Assembly (NCBI GenBank): GCA_022579005.1
Contig: MU401600.1
Span: forward strand, 1 to 64,000
Direction: 5' to 3'
Source of the DNA: Poronia punctata
Lineage: Eukaryota; Ascomycota; Sordariomycetes; Xylariales; Xylariaceae
DNA: 64,000 nucleotides
Shown: positions 1-12,825 of the stretch, in pieces
How the letters are laid out: every line of letters starts with the position of its first letter
Position numbering within the stretch: position 1 is the first letter of the stretch
Made by a program: the position numbers and the translations under genes
The notes under the pieces: generated by a model
Told to the model about the DNA's origin: nothing
Database searches by the model: none
Seen by the model: only the letters and a program-made list of their open reading frames with translations

Positions 1-3000
1 TATTAAAACTAATTTATAATATTATTAAAATATAAATTTAACTTAAAATATATTTTTATTTATAACTTATTAAAGCTAATTTACTATATAAAGTATTGCT
101 TAGCATATTTATTAAAAATTATTAAAAATATAGCTTAATACTAGTTTTTTATTATTTTAATTTAGTAGCATATATTAATAAAAATTTATACTTTATTATA
201 TAATAAGTTATAAAGCTTACTTATATAATTTTAATTTTTTTATTATATTTTTATAAATATAGTAATTTTTAAAAAAATAAAAAAAGTATTATTTATTAAA
301 TATGTTAAAAGTAAATTATTAAGTAAAATATAGTTAAATTTTTATAAATTTAAATATAAAGTTAAAACGTTTTTATATTTAATAGCTTAAGTAAAAGTAG
401 CTTGCTATTAAAGTATAACTAGCTTGCTAGTAAGTAAAAAATTTACTAGCTATAAGCGCTTAAAAATATATAAAGCATATATAGCCTATATAGCTTATAA
501 TGTTTAAAAAGTTAAAAAAAATTAAAAAAATAAGTTAAATACTTTAAAAAGCTTAAAAAGCTTATAAAGCTTAAGCTTTTTAGTTAATTACTAATATTTT
601 AAAATATGTTTTAAGTTTAAGCATATTTTAACTTATAATTTTTTTATTAGTAAATATAAAAGTTAAATTAAGTTTTTATTTTTTAATTAAAAATATATAA
701 AAAAAGTACTAAGCTTTACTAATAGTTATATTATTATTTATAATAGTAAGCAATTTATTATTTATTATATTATAGCTTTAAATTAAGCTATAATTAATAC
801 TTTTTTGCTATAGTACTAGTAATAATAAACGTTGTACTATATATATTATATTATTAAAATGCTAGCATATTTATTTTTTAAAATCTTTTTAAATAGCTTA
901 TAAAAAGTTTTTGCTATTAAGCTATATATATATATACTTAGTTATTTTATATAAAATATATATATTTAGCTTATTTTTTGCTAGTATTTTAAAGTTAAGT
1001 TTTTTTATGCTTTATTTTTTAAAAATAATATGCTTTTTTAATAAATAAATAGCTATGCTTGTTTTTTTAAAAATTTTAACTTAATTTAAGTTATTATTAA
1101 AAGCGTTTTTAAAGTAAAGTAGTACTAATTGCTATATATGCTACAATTTTTAATATAGTTAGTTTTTTAAATTTTCTTTTAAAAATAAACTAAAGTTATA
1201 TAATAATAATACTATTATAAATTAATGCTAATTAGTTTTTAAATTAGCTATAAGTTAAAAGTAATAAAAAATGCTTACTATTTTTTATTTTATTAGTATA
1301 TAATCTATAAAACGCTTACTATAATTTAGTATATACTTTTTTTGCTTACTTTATTTTTTTAAGTAATTATATAATAATTTAAATTAAATTTTTTATTTAT
1401 TATTTATTTAAATATAATAAGTTTTAAAAGCAATATAAAGCTAAAGCAACTTTAAATTAAGTAAAAAGTAAATATAATAATAGTTTTTATTTTTAAACTT
1501 TATTTTTTTATAGTTACTAATTTAATTATTAATTAGTATTAGTTTAGCTAAAAGTTAATATAATTATAATACGTTATTATTTATAGTACTATATTAACTT
1601 AATTTATTAAAAAGAAAAAAAAGTTATAAGGACTTTTTTTAGCAAGTTTTATATAGCTATAAAAGTTTATAATTAATTAAAACTTATTAGCAATATAAAA
1701 AAAATATATATACTTTATATATTTAGTATGCAAAGAACGCGTACTTTTTATATACTAGTTATATACTATATACGTATATTGCGCGTATACTTTTTTAATA
1801 AAGTAAGTTTAATACAATTTATAATAAATATATAAAAAACTAAATATTTATGTTTATAAGATATTTGCGTTCTAATAGTCCTAATGTAGTTAATAAGGTT
1901 AAAGGTATTAAAAGGGATTTTAATATATTTACTACTTTTATAATTAAAAATAATTAAATTAGTTTAAAAAAAACGCTACGTTATTATAGTAAACATTATA
2001 GCTTTTTTTTACTAGTTTAAAGTTTATTTAAATTATTAAAACTAATTTATTATAATAAGTTTATAAGAACTAAAATACTTTATAGTAGTACTTATAAAAT
2101 TTTATAATTTGCTAGCTTATGTTTAGTGTTTTATAAATTAAACGTTAAAGCTATATAAATTATTTTATAAAGCTTTTATTAATAATATTGTTATATTTTT
2201 TAATAATAAAGCTAGTTACTTAAAATATTTATAAAAGGTATTTAACTTATTTAAATAAAAACAAATTTTAATATTATTTAAAAAGTTATTTTTAAAATAC
2301 TTTTTAGTAAAACTACTAAGCTTTTAAGTTAACTTTTTTAAAATATTAATAACTAAGTATAAGTTAGCTGCTTTTAAAAACTTTATATTTTTAAATAACT
2401 TAAAAGCTTTAAAATAATACTTTAGTAGTAGCAGATTTTTATAAATACTACTACTATACTACGCTTAATATATAAAACCTTTATAAAAAAAAACCGCTTT
2501 ATTAAATAAAAGATATAAAAAAAGAAAGTATTAAATAGCAATTTTAAAAAATATTAAGCTTATATTTAATTAACTTATTTTAAGCTTGCTAAAGCTAAAC
2601 TTATATTTTTTTAAGCTATATAAAGCTTTATTTATAAGCATACTATTTTTAAACATTATAACTTAGCATAAACTTTGTTTATATAAGTAAACACTTTGCT
2701 AAAATAAAAATTTAGCGTTATATTATTTTATACTAAAAAAAGCTATAAGTAATAACTTAGTACGTTTATTTTAAATACTTAAATTAAACTTATTATGTTT
2801 TTAAGCTAGTTACTATTTTAATTAAAGCTAAAATATAAACTTTTTAAAATAAAGGTAATATACATAGTATAGGCTTATAAACGTTTAAAAATAATAATTA
2901 AAGCTTTAAATAACTTAGTAGTAGTGTTAATAAACTATTTAGCTACTAAAAAAATATTTAACTAAATAAGCTTTAATATTGCTTTAATAAATAAAGCAAA

Positions 3001-5850
3001 TAAAAAGCTAGTAAACATATTAATTTTTTTTTTTTTAGTATAGCTTATAAACTTATTACTTTTTAAAATAGCTAAACTTTATTTTAAATATGCTAAGCTA
3101 ACTTTAAAACGTTACTAATAAAGTAAACAAAAATAGCAAGGTAATTAAATTAAATAAAAAGCTTATGCTTAACTAAGTATAGTTAGTTAGTAAAATAATA
3201 GCTATTATAAATTTTAAAATAAATTTTTTTTTTTAAAAAAGCTATAAAAAAGATTTAAAATATTACTAAATTTTGCAAAAAATTTAAAATAATAACAAAA
3301 ACGTTATAAATTTTTTAAAGCCCGGCTACTTATTTAAAGTTATTAAAAGCTTAATTTATAATATAAACTAAAAAAAAAACTAAAAGCTATATATATTAAA
3401 AAGTATAGTAGCAATATTTATAGCAATAGCATATAATAATAAACACTACTTTAAAAAACAACGTATATTATAAGATTTAAACTAATACTTAATTTAATTT
3501 AAAACAAAGCTAGTTAAAAAGTATATTAACTATTATAATATATATAAACTTTGTATAACTTTATAAAAAAAGCTATATAGTTTTTATTAAGCAATAAAAC
3601 TAGTAAATTTACGCTTTATAAAAACTATTGCTATAAACTTTATTATAAGGCTTTTAAAGGTTAAATTAACTAATTTACTTTAAAAACTAAAAGGCTATAA
3701 ATACTTTAATGCTTTAATAATAATTATTTATATTATATTTAAATAGTTATTGCTAATACTAAGCAATATAAAGTATATTATAAAAAACTAGGCAGCAATA
3801 TTTACTTAAATAATCTTACTAACTAATTAAAGCGTTTTATTAAGCATTATTTTAAACTAAAACTAAAAGTTTACTTTAGCCTTTTAAAAAAGGCTATAAA
3901 AAGGTTTTAGCGTAAAACTTTTAATATTAATAGCTTACTATTTATAAATAAACAAAGCTTTAAAACAAAAAAGTTAAATAGTTAAAATAGCAATATATTA
4001 CTTTTGCTTTAAGTACTTAAAAAAAATAAACTAAACTATTACTAGCGTTATAATAAAACTTAAATAGTAGCTACTTTAAAACTATTAAAGCTTTTACTTA
4101 TAAACTACTATTTAAATTTTAACTACTTAAATTTAATAATATTATTATATAGTTAAAAAAAATAATTTTAATAGCATTAAATTTAAATAAGTTAAATACT
4201 TTTTAAACCTACTTTTAATAAAACGCAAAACTAGCTATAAACTTTACTATTACCTATGCTAAACAATATTATAATTAAAAGCATAAACTAATTAAATTTA
4301 GTAAAAAAAATAAAGTTTATTTTTAACTTTATTATAAATATTATTTACTTAGCTATTTTTTATAAAAATACTTTTAGTAACGCGCTAGCCTTTAAAAAGT
4401 AAAAAGAAAAGTTAAAAAACTAGCTTATAAAATTAATTTACTAAAAACTTTTAAAATTTATTTAGTTATATTTATAGCCTACTTATTTTTTAAACAAAAA
4501 AGCAAAAACCTGTTTTATTAATCTATCTTAGCACTAAGTCTAATTTAAAACAACTAATTAAACTTAAAAAAAACTAGTAAATTATTTAAAATTAAAACTA
4601 TTTTAAATTACTAACTAAACTGCTTTAAAAAAAGTTTTTAATACTTAATTAAATAAAAAAGTTATAGTTATAAAAATAACTAGTAGCGCTTTAAATAATA
4701 ACTACGTAATATAAAGCAGTTAATTTAAAAGTATTAAAACTAATTAAAAGGTTAACTAAAAACAAAAGAAGTAGTACTTAATAAGACTAATTATAAGCAG
4801 CAAAAAGACCTTATAAGGCAAAAAGAACAAAAAAAGTATAAAAATAAACAAATTAGCACTTAAAATTGTTAAAGTTAACATTGCTTTCTTTATATAGCCG
4901 GCATTTAATATAACGTATTATAAAAGAACCTATTTTAAAAATAAAGTCTTATAGCCTGTAAATTAAATAGCTAGATTAAATAAAAACTAGCGCACTAAGG
5001 TTAATTAGTTAATAATAACTAATTACTTTAACCTTGCTAGATTCCTTTCTTTTTATATCATTAATTTATAAAATTTACTATACTACCTTATAGTTCCCTT
5101 TACTAAAGGCTATTATTGTTAACATCTTTACTATTAGCTTTAAAAAGCTTTATATAGTTATTATTAATAGTATTAAAGCTTTATTAGTTAACTAAAACCT
5201 TTACTATTTTTAATTTATATATTTTATTACTTATAATATTAATATTTATAATATTTTATTTTATATGCTAACTACTTAACTTTTAAAAGTTACTTTATAT
5301 AAATGTAAAAAAGCAAGTATTATAAACAAAAATTAAGCAAAAGCTAAAAAAGTAGCATAGCTATTTTTAAAATTATATATAAACTATATATTACTTTATT
5401 AACTTTAATACTTTTTTACTTATAGCATAGCATTGCTATATTAACTTATTAAAATAAGCTTTTAATATTAATTATAATAACTTAGTATAAAAAGTTAAAA
5501 CTTTTAAATAAAAAAAACAATTATTTAAAAGCTTAAGCTAAAAAAAAAATAAAAGTAATATAAAATAGTATAGTAAAGTAAGTAGTATATAAAATCTTTT
5601 ATATTTTATATATTTTATTTATTATAAAAGTTTAAAGCAGTAAATATATATAAATAACATTTAGTATTTAATATTAATTAGCAATTAATTTATATTTTAT
5701 TTTAAAAATTAAACTAGCAAAAATGTAAATTATAGCAATAGCTTTTTATAGTAAGCACGCTTTATAATATAGTAATTATCTAATAAACTAAGCGCTAAAT
5801 TTTTAGCAGTTATATAGCAAGCTATTTTACAATTATTTTAAAATCTATAA
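1..5850. repeat. AT-rich degenerate (RIP-like) transposon block, truncated by window start
   Basis: The block is almost entirely A and T, with scattered GC, GT and CT dinucleotides and stop codons in every frame. There is no open frame of note. Such blocks in filamentous ascomycetes are normally repeats inactivated by repeat-induced point mutation (C to T on both strands). Around 2880-3060 the + strand reads as a plausible coding relic if TAA/TAG are taken as mutated CAA/CAG/CGA and AAT as GAT, so the parent repeat was probably protein-coding there, but I could not assign a transposon family. A less mutated patch lies at about 4780-5110. The left end lies outside the window. Confidence 0.85.
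4997..5035. repeat. Imperfect inverted repeat inside the AT-rich block
   Basis: AAGGTTAATTAGTTA at 4997-5011 is mirrored by TAACTAATTACTTTAACCTT at 5016-5035, which is its reverse complement except for a 5-base insertion. The arms are separated by 4 bases. It sits in the less mutated patch and could be a terminal repeat or hairpin of the decayed element. Confidence 0.5.
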
Positions 5851-5903
5851 TCGTTATAAATTTTACAGCTACCGTTAAGTCTATAATCGTTATAAATTTC
5901 ACA
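5844..5903 (+). repeat. 24-bp direct repeat at the edge of the AT-rich block
   Basis: The 24 bases at 5844-5867 recur at 5880-5903 with a single C/T difference (period 36). Both begin TCTATAATCGTTATAAATTT. The pair lies exactly where base composition switches from AT-rich to normal, so it may be part of the element's end. Confidence 0.7.
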
Positions 5904-6525
5904 ATCGTTGTGGCCTCCTATAGAGTCCCGCAGCAGTAGTTGCTGCCAAATGAGTAATGTACGATTCCGTTACAGTACCCCACTACATAAAGTACTCTCC
6001 GTCCCCCGCGATGATATCACGCCGAATAACGGCGCAATCATCGGCGGCAGCATCAGGTCAATACGATAATCTAGTAAGACAACTGTAATAAAATCTCATT
6101 ACTATCCAGCTAAATTTTCAAATACTTCCATATATCATTTTCGAAAGATCATTCAATGAAACTTCTGCTGTTACTCGCCGAGGAGTGATGTCCGCTTGTA
6201 ATTAATTGTATAGCTGACCTGGCTGGATTTGCGCTGTTACGCATAAATTTGATTCTGATATCGAGGTTCATCTCAAGGGAACGTTTATGTGATTAGGTTC
6301 AAACGACCTATACTGATACCCCCAGGTCTAAATGCCATTTTCCCACAGGAGCCTTTCCAGAAAGGAAACCCAAAAAGACGCCGTCGCTATGCAAAATCCC
6401 GACCCTATCCATAAATGCAATGCAGTATAATCCTGTCTTAAGTGTCCCTTGATATCCTGTCTAGTAAATGATACGGCGCCGTCAAAAGCGGGAAATAGAA
6501 AAGAGCGAGCTGATTGAATCTAAGC
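5904..6525. other. Transition sequence and 3' flank of the PLC-like gene
   Basis: Normal base composition resumes here. No open frame is convincing. The stretch lies downstream of the minus-strand gene that ends at 6526 and presumably holds its 3' UTR. I see no RNA gene or further repeat. Confidence 0.5.
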
Positions 6526-7686
6526 TCATGCTAGCACCAAAGCCGCCGCGATGAAAGCAACAACGGCACCCGTTCCCATGCTAGCAATCTTACGACCACC
6601 TTTCGAATCGGAACCGTCGTGTTGCGGGTCATTCGTATTGTTGTTGTTGTCGTCGGTGTTCGACGCTGGGTTCTTGCGTCCTACGGGGTTGGTGACGCCG
6701 TTAATGGTGTCCGCCGCCTTGATAGCAGGACCCATATCCCAGAAATCCACCAACACGAAGGCCGGCTTGACGTTGTTCCACTGAGCATGACAAGTCTGCA
6801 GATGACGGCCCAATGACCCGTTCAGCCCTCCTTCCGATGGGTCGTTCGTCCTGTTGATGTTGTCCACGTCCGGGATTGTGATGCCAGACCCCAGGTCTTT
6901 GTAAGCGAAGTGGTTGACGAGTGGGAGTAGGCCGGTAGAAAGAGCCGAGGAGGCCGAGCCTTGGGATTTGGGTCGATCTATAGCACAGTTGAAGCCCGAA
7001 GGTGACGTGACCTCGAACGATGTCTCAAACACGTAGTTGAACTCGGAGAGTAAATAGGGGTAAGCGCTACTATGGTCGATAGAGGCAATAAGAGTGACAA
7101 GTCGTTTCTTGTTCTTGATCATGGACTTGAGCGTCGGCCACCCATTGCCTGACGGTGTATATCCGTACTTTGCGATGCCGGAAGCCTTGAATACGGATCC
7201 GAACTGCGCGACGTCGAATCCGTCCGAGTTGACGATCACCAGCGTCACTACCTCGTTCGGGTTCTCGTCCATCCACACGCTGACCTTGGAGAGCCAATCT
7301 TGTAAGGGGCCAGCGTCTAGCAAGGAACACATTGTGTGGCACATCTCGATGGTCCCCTTGTGATTATGGACCTGGACCTGTAGTAGTCGTATGCCGGCAT
7401 CTAGTGCGGCGGTCGCATTATAAAACTGATTGCCAGCTAAGGAATTGCTGGTGCTTTCATCGCGGAGAAACGATGAATCATGAGCGCCCATGTGGGTAAT
7501 GTTATTATATGTGCGGTTACAGAGGTCGGGCGAGTTGTTGCAAGCAGTTATCACCGCCGGACTGGATGTAGAATCCGCTCTATCAACGTTGCCATGTGGC
7601 GATGAGTAAGCAGTTCCTACTACAGCGGCCATGGCAGCCAAAGGTGCGCATAGTGAGAGGAGCATTGTGAGAGAAATACGGAACAA
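6526..7686 (-). CDS. Secreted PI-PLC X domain-like phosphodiesterase-fold protein, putative GPI anchor
   Basis: Single exon, 386 residues. Residues 1-20 form a signal peptide (MFRISLTMLLSLCAPLAAMA). The mature protein resembles fungal PLC-like phosphodiesterase TIM-barrel proteins: the strand/turn NNITHMGAHDSS near residue 65 carries the family's first catalytic-type His, and HNHKGTIEMCHTMC near 108-120 follows at the usual spacing. Paired Cys residues (CNNSPDLC, CHTMC) fit an extracellular protein. The C-terminus is an Asn/Asp-rich linker, then a small-residue site and a hydrophobic tail (GAVVAFIAAALVLA), which suggests GPI anchoring. Family members in fungi are mostly uncharacterised, so substrate and activity are inferred. 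The start at 7686 is chosen because the signal peptide begins there. Confidence 0.85.
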   Translation of the reverse strand: MFRISLTMLLSLCAPLAAMAAVVGTAYSSPHGNVDRADSTSSPAVITACNNSPDLCNRTYNNITHMGAHDSSFLRDESTSNSLAGNQFYNATAALDAGIRLLQVQVHNHKGTIEMCHTMCSLLDAGPLQDWLSKVSVWMDENPNEVVTLVIVNSDGFDVAQFGSVFKASGIAKYGYTPSGNGWPTLKSMIKNKKRLVTLIASIDHSSAYPYLLSEFNYVFETSFEVTSPSGFNCAIDRPKSQGSASSALSTGLLPLVNHFAYKDLGSGITIPDVDNINRTNDPSEGGLNGSLGRHLQTCHAQWNNVKPAFVLVDFWDMGPAIKAADTINGVTNPVGRKNPASNTDDNNNNTNDPQHDGSDSKGGRKIASMGTGAVVAFIAAALVLA

Positions 7687-9595
7687 GCGAATGTAAACGA
7701 TACTGTAAGATGTGAGGATAAGTTATGATAATATAAGAAAAATAAACAAGACTGTTAAACGAGAGCAAAAGTCGGAATTCCTGGAGAGTAGGTAGAGGAC
7801 GACGATGCAAATCGCCTAGGTAGAATACAAAAAGAGATTCGTCTCTCGAGCATTCTTCCCGAGGTACCAACCCCATTTTAGTCAAAACTTGAAAGAAGCA
7901 GGAGCTCTACGAGTAGGTACACGTAAACTGTGGACAGGTAAGGTACCGTAGTCCACCGGTATCCACGTCCATACCTACAGTAATACCTGTCTCTCACCAT
8001 ATCAATGGTGAGGTGATCTTCATCGTGCACTGGTGTCTCTATGGCTATCAGGTGTCATGTCACAGTCTCAAATTTGTGGTCTCGAACACTCCGAAACCAC
8101 TTATCAGCGAGCCGACACCTGCGATTACTGCGCCCCGGCCACTTTACACGTCAGCCCTGGCTGGGATGAAACCGATCATGGGCCAATGTCCGCGCGTTTC
8201 ATCCCTTGTTTTAGTGCATAGGCGGGTTTCTCTCAATTAGTGCCCCGATTTTTAAACAGACTATACCTAGGTTAGCGGAGTCCACTTGAGACCGTCGAAA
8301 AGCCTCCAAAAATCTTCATATACCGAGGGATCATCCCCTTTCGGGGTAAAGATCCAGGGGTATCGTACCGGGTCGGGGAATTCCAGTATTTTCTACCAGA
8401 ACAGCTACCGTATTCTCGATCCTTTGCCGCATAGTAAAAACCGGTATGCCGTTAATTCCCATTTCACGCAGAATTCTTACATAGAGCTGACGGAAATTCT
8501 AGAATATTATATGTGTTACGGTAATGGGTAAGACAAGGTGGCCTCTTAACTAAGTTACTAAAATAGTACGAGTACAATCTTCGGACATATGTACGTGTGG
8601 TCTGCATGATCTGCGACCCCCTTTCGCAGGGGGCCAGAGGCTATGTATGCATACTCGTAGGTAATACCGTCGTGGAACGTGTAATATACACAGTATCGGA
8701 TTACGACATCGCACTCAACGGCCATCGGATCGACAGGAGAACTTGGTGATCTCTCCCCCCTGTTCCGGCCGGACGAAAAGAGACGGACCCTGACGGAACG
8801 GAACAGAAATATGTTTAATCGCCATTGCGGCTTATAACCTTAAAACGAAACCTTAAGAGCCGGCATCGGTACTCAGAGTAAAGACGCTTATTCCGTTCCG
8901 ATCACGCCCGGACGGCCATAACATTTGTAATACGGACCAGCGGCACAATTTCGAATAACTAACCAACTAGGTTACATAAATTACTAGACCTATGTAGGGT
9001 ACCCATGTTGATGCACGGGCAATTTACCTCTGAGTTTAAACTTTCGTTCCCTGATGCCTTATTTGATGGGTCGCGCTGGAGTTAAGGACGCCCATGGATC
9101 TTGAAATAGCCATGCTGGGCTCGAGGACCGATTGCATTGCATATGCACATACCCACTGTGTGACGACGACAGCGAGCACCTCGACATAGAATTTCAGCGG
9201 CTGTTGACAACATGTGATACCTGACATCATTCATGTAGGGTCTGCTAACCCAAACGCCCGTGCATACGTACGCTTGATAGTTCGAAGTTGCTGTCATAGC
9301 TAGGTGCCCTGGTAGACGCGGCACGTGTGATGTTATGATCGCGACATTACAATTTATGTCTCAGCTTCCGGTAAACTATAAGTACGTCTATGTTCCGCCT
9401 TGTGATAACGAGCAGCTTGTCTTGCATTTGTGCTTGTTTTCGTATCGCCGGACGGGAGCCAACACTTCCTCGGAAAACAGTAATTAAAACGTAATTTGGG
9501 GTATTTTTTACAAAAATTGTTTGCTTCCTGTTCCTCTCTCCTTTTGTCGCAGAAATATTCCTTCCGCTATTTCACGCATCCATTAATCATCCTGT
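7687..9595. other. Intergenic region between PLC-like gene and cdc37
   Basis: About 1.9 kb with only short, unconvincing open frames. It should contain the promoter of the minus-strand PLC-like gene (right of 7686) and the 3' UTR of cdc37 (left of 9596). The octamer TACGAGTA occurs at 7908 and 8567 and its complement at 8652. The palindrome ACCTAGGT is at 8265. I see no tRNA or other RNA gene. Confidence 0.6.
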
Positions 9596-11195
9596 TCATT
9601 CCGGATCGTCCGCGTACGAATCCTGAGCGGCTTGGTCCTCTAGCTCCTTCATCTTTTGTCTACCTTCCTCCGTAGTAGCGTCGATTATCTGCTCTTCAAC
9701 ACTGATGATAGCAGCCTATAATTATGGCACAACGGTCAGTCATTCCATCAACGGACACGTCTCCTTTAGGGCATTTCTGAGGGTAACAATCATGAAGTGA
9801 CTTACCTCGCTTAATAAACCGACGAGCTCCTCTGCATCGGTAACGTTCAGTTTTCCGAGTGCTTCGTTGACCTTATCCAGGCTGCCGGACTCTAGTGCTT
9901 TCTGCATCTCCGGGCTGAAGCTCTCGAAAATCTCACGCGAATGGATCTCTTCCTCGTCTTCACTGTCCTTAGGCGGGATGCGGATCTTGATTTCCGTGCC
10001 CGGTTCGACAGCTTGTAGTTGTATTTGCTCCACTCCCTCCTGGTTGCCCGATTCGGCACGCTGTTTGTTGATCTCCGCCGTCCGTGACTTGATCTTGAAA
10101 TAGGTATCCTGAACATCCTTGTAGAAAACTTCTTGGGCCTTGTGATCTTTCGTGGAGATGCGTTTGAAGAAGAGCGGGACGCCGTCTTTGCCTAGCGCTC
10201 GGCAGTATTGGAGGAGCAAGGCCTGGTGGACGTAGTTCCGCGCTATCTCCTCTTTATTCTCTAGCTGTGATTCGAAAGCCAAAATGAGCAATGCGTCCGT
10301 CTCCCTTTCGGTTAGGATATGCGGATGCGATGTCAGAAACGAATGGCTTTCTCTGTAGTTGGAAGCTTTGATCTGGGCAAATTTGCGTGCATCAGGGGAG
10401 GCCTCGACTTCGGTATCGTCATCGGTAGGGTCCGTGGCTTTGGAATCTGACTGGTTTATATCGTAGTTCGGGTTCAGAAGCTCGAGCTTCTTCTCGCCCT
10501 TTGCCTCGCCAGACGTGGACGGTGCGGACTTTGTAACGTGGGAACTATCGAACCCCGTATGGATACCCTCGCTCGTGATCTTGCTCTTCTCCTCTTTCTC
10601 CAGTTTTGCCAACTCGGTCAAGAGCTGGGTCTGAAGACCCTGGATTTTACTTAGGTGTTCGCTTATGCCTTCCAGCATTGCCGCATAGCGATCACTCGGC
10701 TTCTGCTCGTCCAATTTCTCCTTCACTTGGTCCAGCAACGTCATCATCATTTTGGTGTAAGAAGGCTGCTCCTGCACGTTCGCGTGAACACCCTCCGGTC
10801 GGGGAGGCGGATTATCATCCTCAGGCTTGGGAGCCGAAGTCAATATGTGCCGGAAAGCAACCTCGTCTGGGTTGTCATGTGCTTCAGCAGCCCTGGCCTT
10901 GAGGCCATCGAGCAAGCCGGATACGCGGCTGAGCAGTTGGTCGTTGATGATACGTTCGTATTTGTAAGTTTCAATCTGAAGCCGGCGCCTCTGACGTTCG
11001 TTGTGGATCTGCTGTTGTTTGGCACGGATGAAGGATCGTTTATCGACGTTCGGATGAACCTCTATATCGGAGTCATCACTGAGCTCCAGGTTATCCTGTA
11101 AGGTGAAGCTATGGTCAGCTATCTCTACCGGACTTCCAATCGCAAGCGTATGAGTTAGGCGCGACGCTTACCCATTTGCTATAATCCACAGGCAT
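9596..11195 (-). CDS. cdc37: Hsp90 co-chaperone Cdc37
   Basis: Three exons, complement(9596..9715, 9806..11095, 11172..11195), giving 477 residues with all phases consistent. Introns are 90 and 76 nt with GT-AG ends. Cdc37 delivers protein kinases to Hsp90 in the cytosol. The N-terminus MPVDYSKWDNLELSDDSD is the hallmark of the family; Ser14 and Ser17 lie in the acidic casein kinase 2 site known in yeast Cdc37. A basic coiled-coil segment follows (residues about 30-70, RAKQQQIHNERQRRR), then the kinase-binding region, a charged linker, the Hsp90-binding helical domain (about 210-330), and a C-terminal acidic domain. The first exon codes only eight residues. The last exon restores the conserved tail (ISVEEQIIDATTEEG); reading through the second intron would instead end in an unrelated short tail. 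Confidence 0.96.
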
Positions 11196-12150
11196 CTTTC
11201 CTATGTTCGCGTTGTGAAGCTCTCACAATGCAGAAGTTGAACCGATACTGTTATTAATATTGGGCCCTATACTGATGTATGAAGAGTGATGTTGCCAAAG
11301 ACCATTGGTATGGTCCAATTATCCCTGCTTTTCTGGTATATTCTAGTATATGCACGCCAACCCCTCCATCAGCCCCCCGCTATGCGACGCCCGTTCGCGC
11401 TTATCAGCACCTATCGCCATAATCGATAAAGACAATGGCTATCTATTTACAGTGATGTCACCCGGTTGTATCTTTCTTGTCTTGCTCTACATATTTACAC
11501 GTACACGTAATTCAACAACTGTTGTCCTAATACCACTTATGGTCGCTTATGAGAGTCTCCTATGTTAAAATGTGTATGTCACATTACTTATGTTCCGGGA
11601 TGTATTGGTCTGCCAAATGTCTAGTAAAGATTGCTCTAGGTGTCTGGTATCTAAGATTAACAGAGCAGACATACGTACACCTGTAATTTGTGAAGAGGGA
11701 AGTGCCTGTCCATCGGCTTTCAGGTACGTGTCTTTCTTACGAGTAAAAATAGGGAATGCACAACATTCTCGTACGTACCTACCTGCGTAGGACCGAACGT
11801 TCTGGCCTTACCACCTATTATAGTTTACTCTAATCCCAAATAGTCGAACGTCAGACGCAAGTCTCCAACTGAATTCATCACCTTGCCGTCTTGCATCTCT
11901 GCCACCATCTCCCATACGTCAACATTGCAATGCAACCCTTCTTTCGGAAAGTCAATTTTATCACAAGTAAATGGTTAATTAACAGTTCCTACCTGATCTG
12001 ATAGGGCTAAACTGTATCTAAAATCGATTGAGTTAACTAGGCTGCCCCTGTTTGTAGGATCGAACCCGCGACATCGAGACGGGAAAGAGGGTCGATCTAC
12101 GTGACATTAGGCAGCTGCCAATCGAGATGGCTAGGTTAGCTCCAAATTAG

Positions 12151-12360
12151 GTACACGGGCACGACGGGGTCGACATCAAAAATAACTGGTGTCAAACTCG
12201 CCGGGCCTTCAACCCCAGATCCGGCCAAGTCGATCGGTTTCTGATTGAACTTTCATCAGCCCTACTCGCCAAGGACGCCGCATCTCCCGAGTATATGGTA
12301 AAAGCCTGCCATGAAATCGATCGTAAAGTAGGTATTTACCAGGTTTCGGTTGGTAGATAA
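12151..12360 (+). pseudogene. Possible decayed exon or gene fragment
   Basis: A 69-codon open stretch without a usable start reads as ordinary protein, with a balanced helical segment (DRFLIELSSALLAKDAAS, then YMVKACHEIDRKV). It is preceded by a TAG that could be an intron acceptor and followed by GTAGGT that could be a donor. I do not recognise the family. It may be a single exon of an unidentified gene, a relic, or chance. Confidence 0.2.
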
Positions 12361-12825
12361 TGAACTACTAACTCCTGGCCACCATTTTCACCAATGCCCC
12401 GCGCACGTGCGTTAAGTATGCTTGGGGGGTTACAGGTAGTTCCCTTGCGGTTTCCCCTTTTATCCCCCTCGTTAGAAACAGTTCGTCATGTCAACTATAT
12501 TCTGTCATGCATCTTTGGTTAGGGCCGCCCAGCTGCATCCCCATGTATATCTCGTATTTAGAACAACAAAAACTGGCTAAACACAAGAGAGTAGAAGCCG
12601 AAAAGGGATCCGAAATGCAACGCTGACTCGTTCTATTGTGGTCCTTCTGCAGTTCTACGGCGTCTATTTACTTATATTAGTGGAAATGCTACTATTTCTC
12701 GACGGACAGGATGTGGCGTAAGGCTGAGTCTACATGTCCTCAAACAGACCCAGAAACCAGATCCTCCTTGGTCGTTGAGATAGACTCTTTCCCTTTCTCG
12801 ATTGGCACAACGGCCGTTGCTGGGA

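Noticed and set aside
12040..12115. tRNA-like signature GGGTTCGATCC on the - strand with a GGCTGCC/GGCAGC pair about 70 bases apart
   Set aside because: The T-stem does not pair and no A-box is recognisable; at best a decayed tRNA or tRNA-derived repeat.
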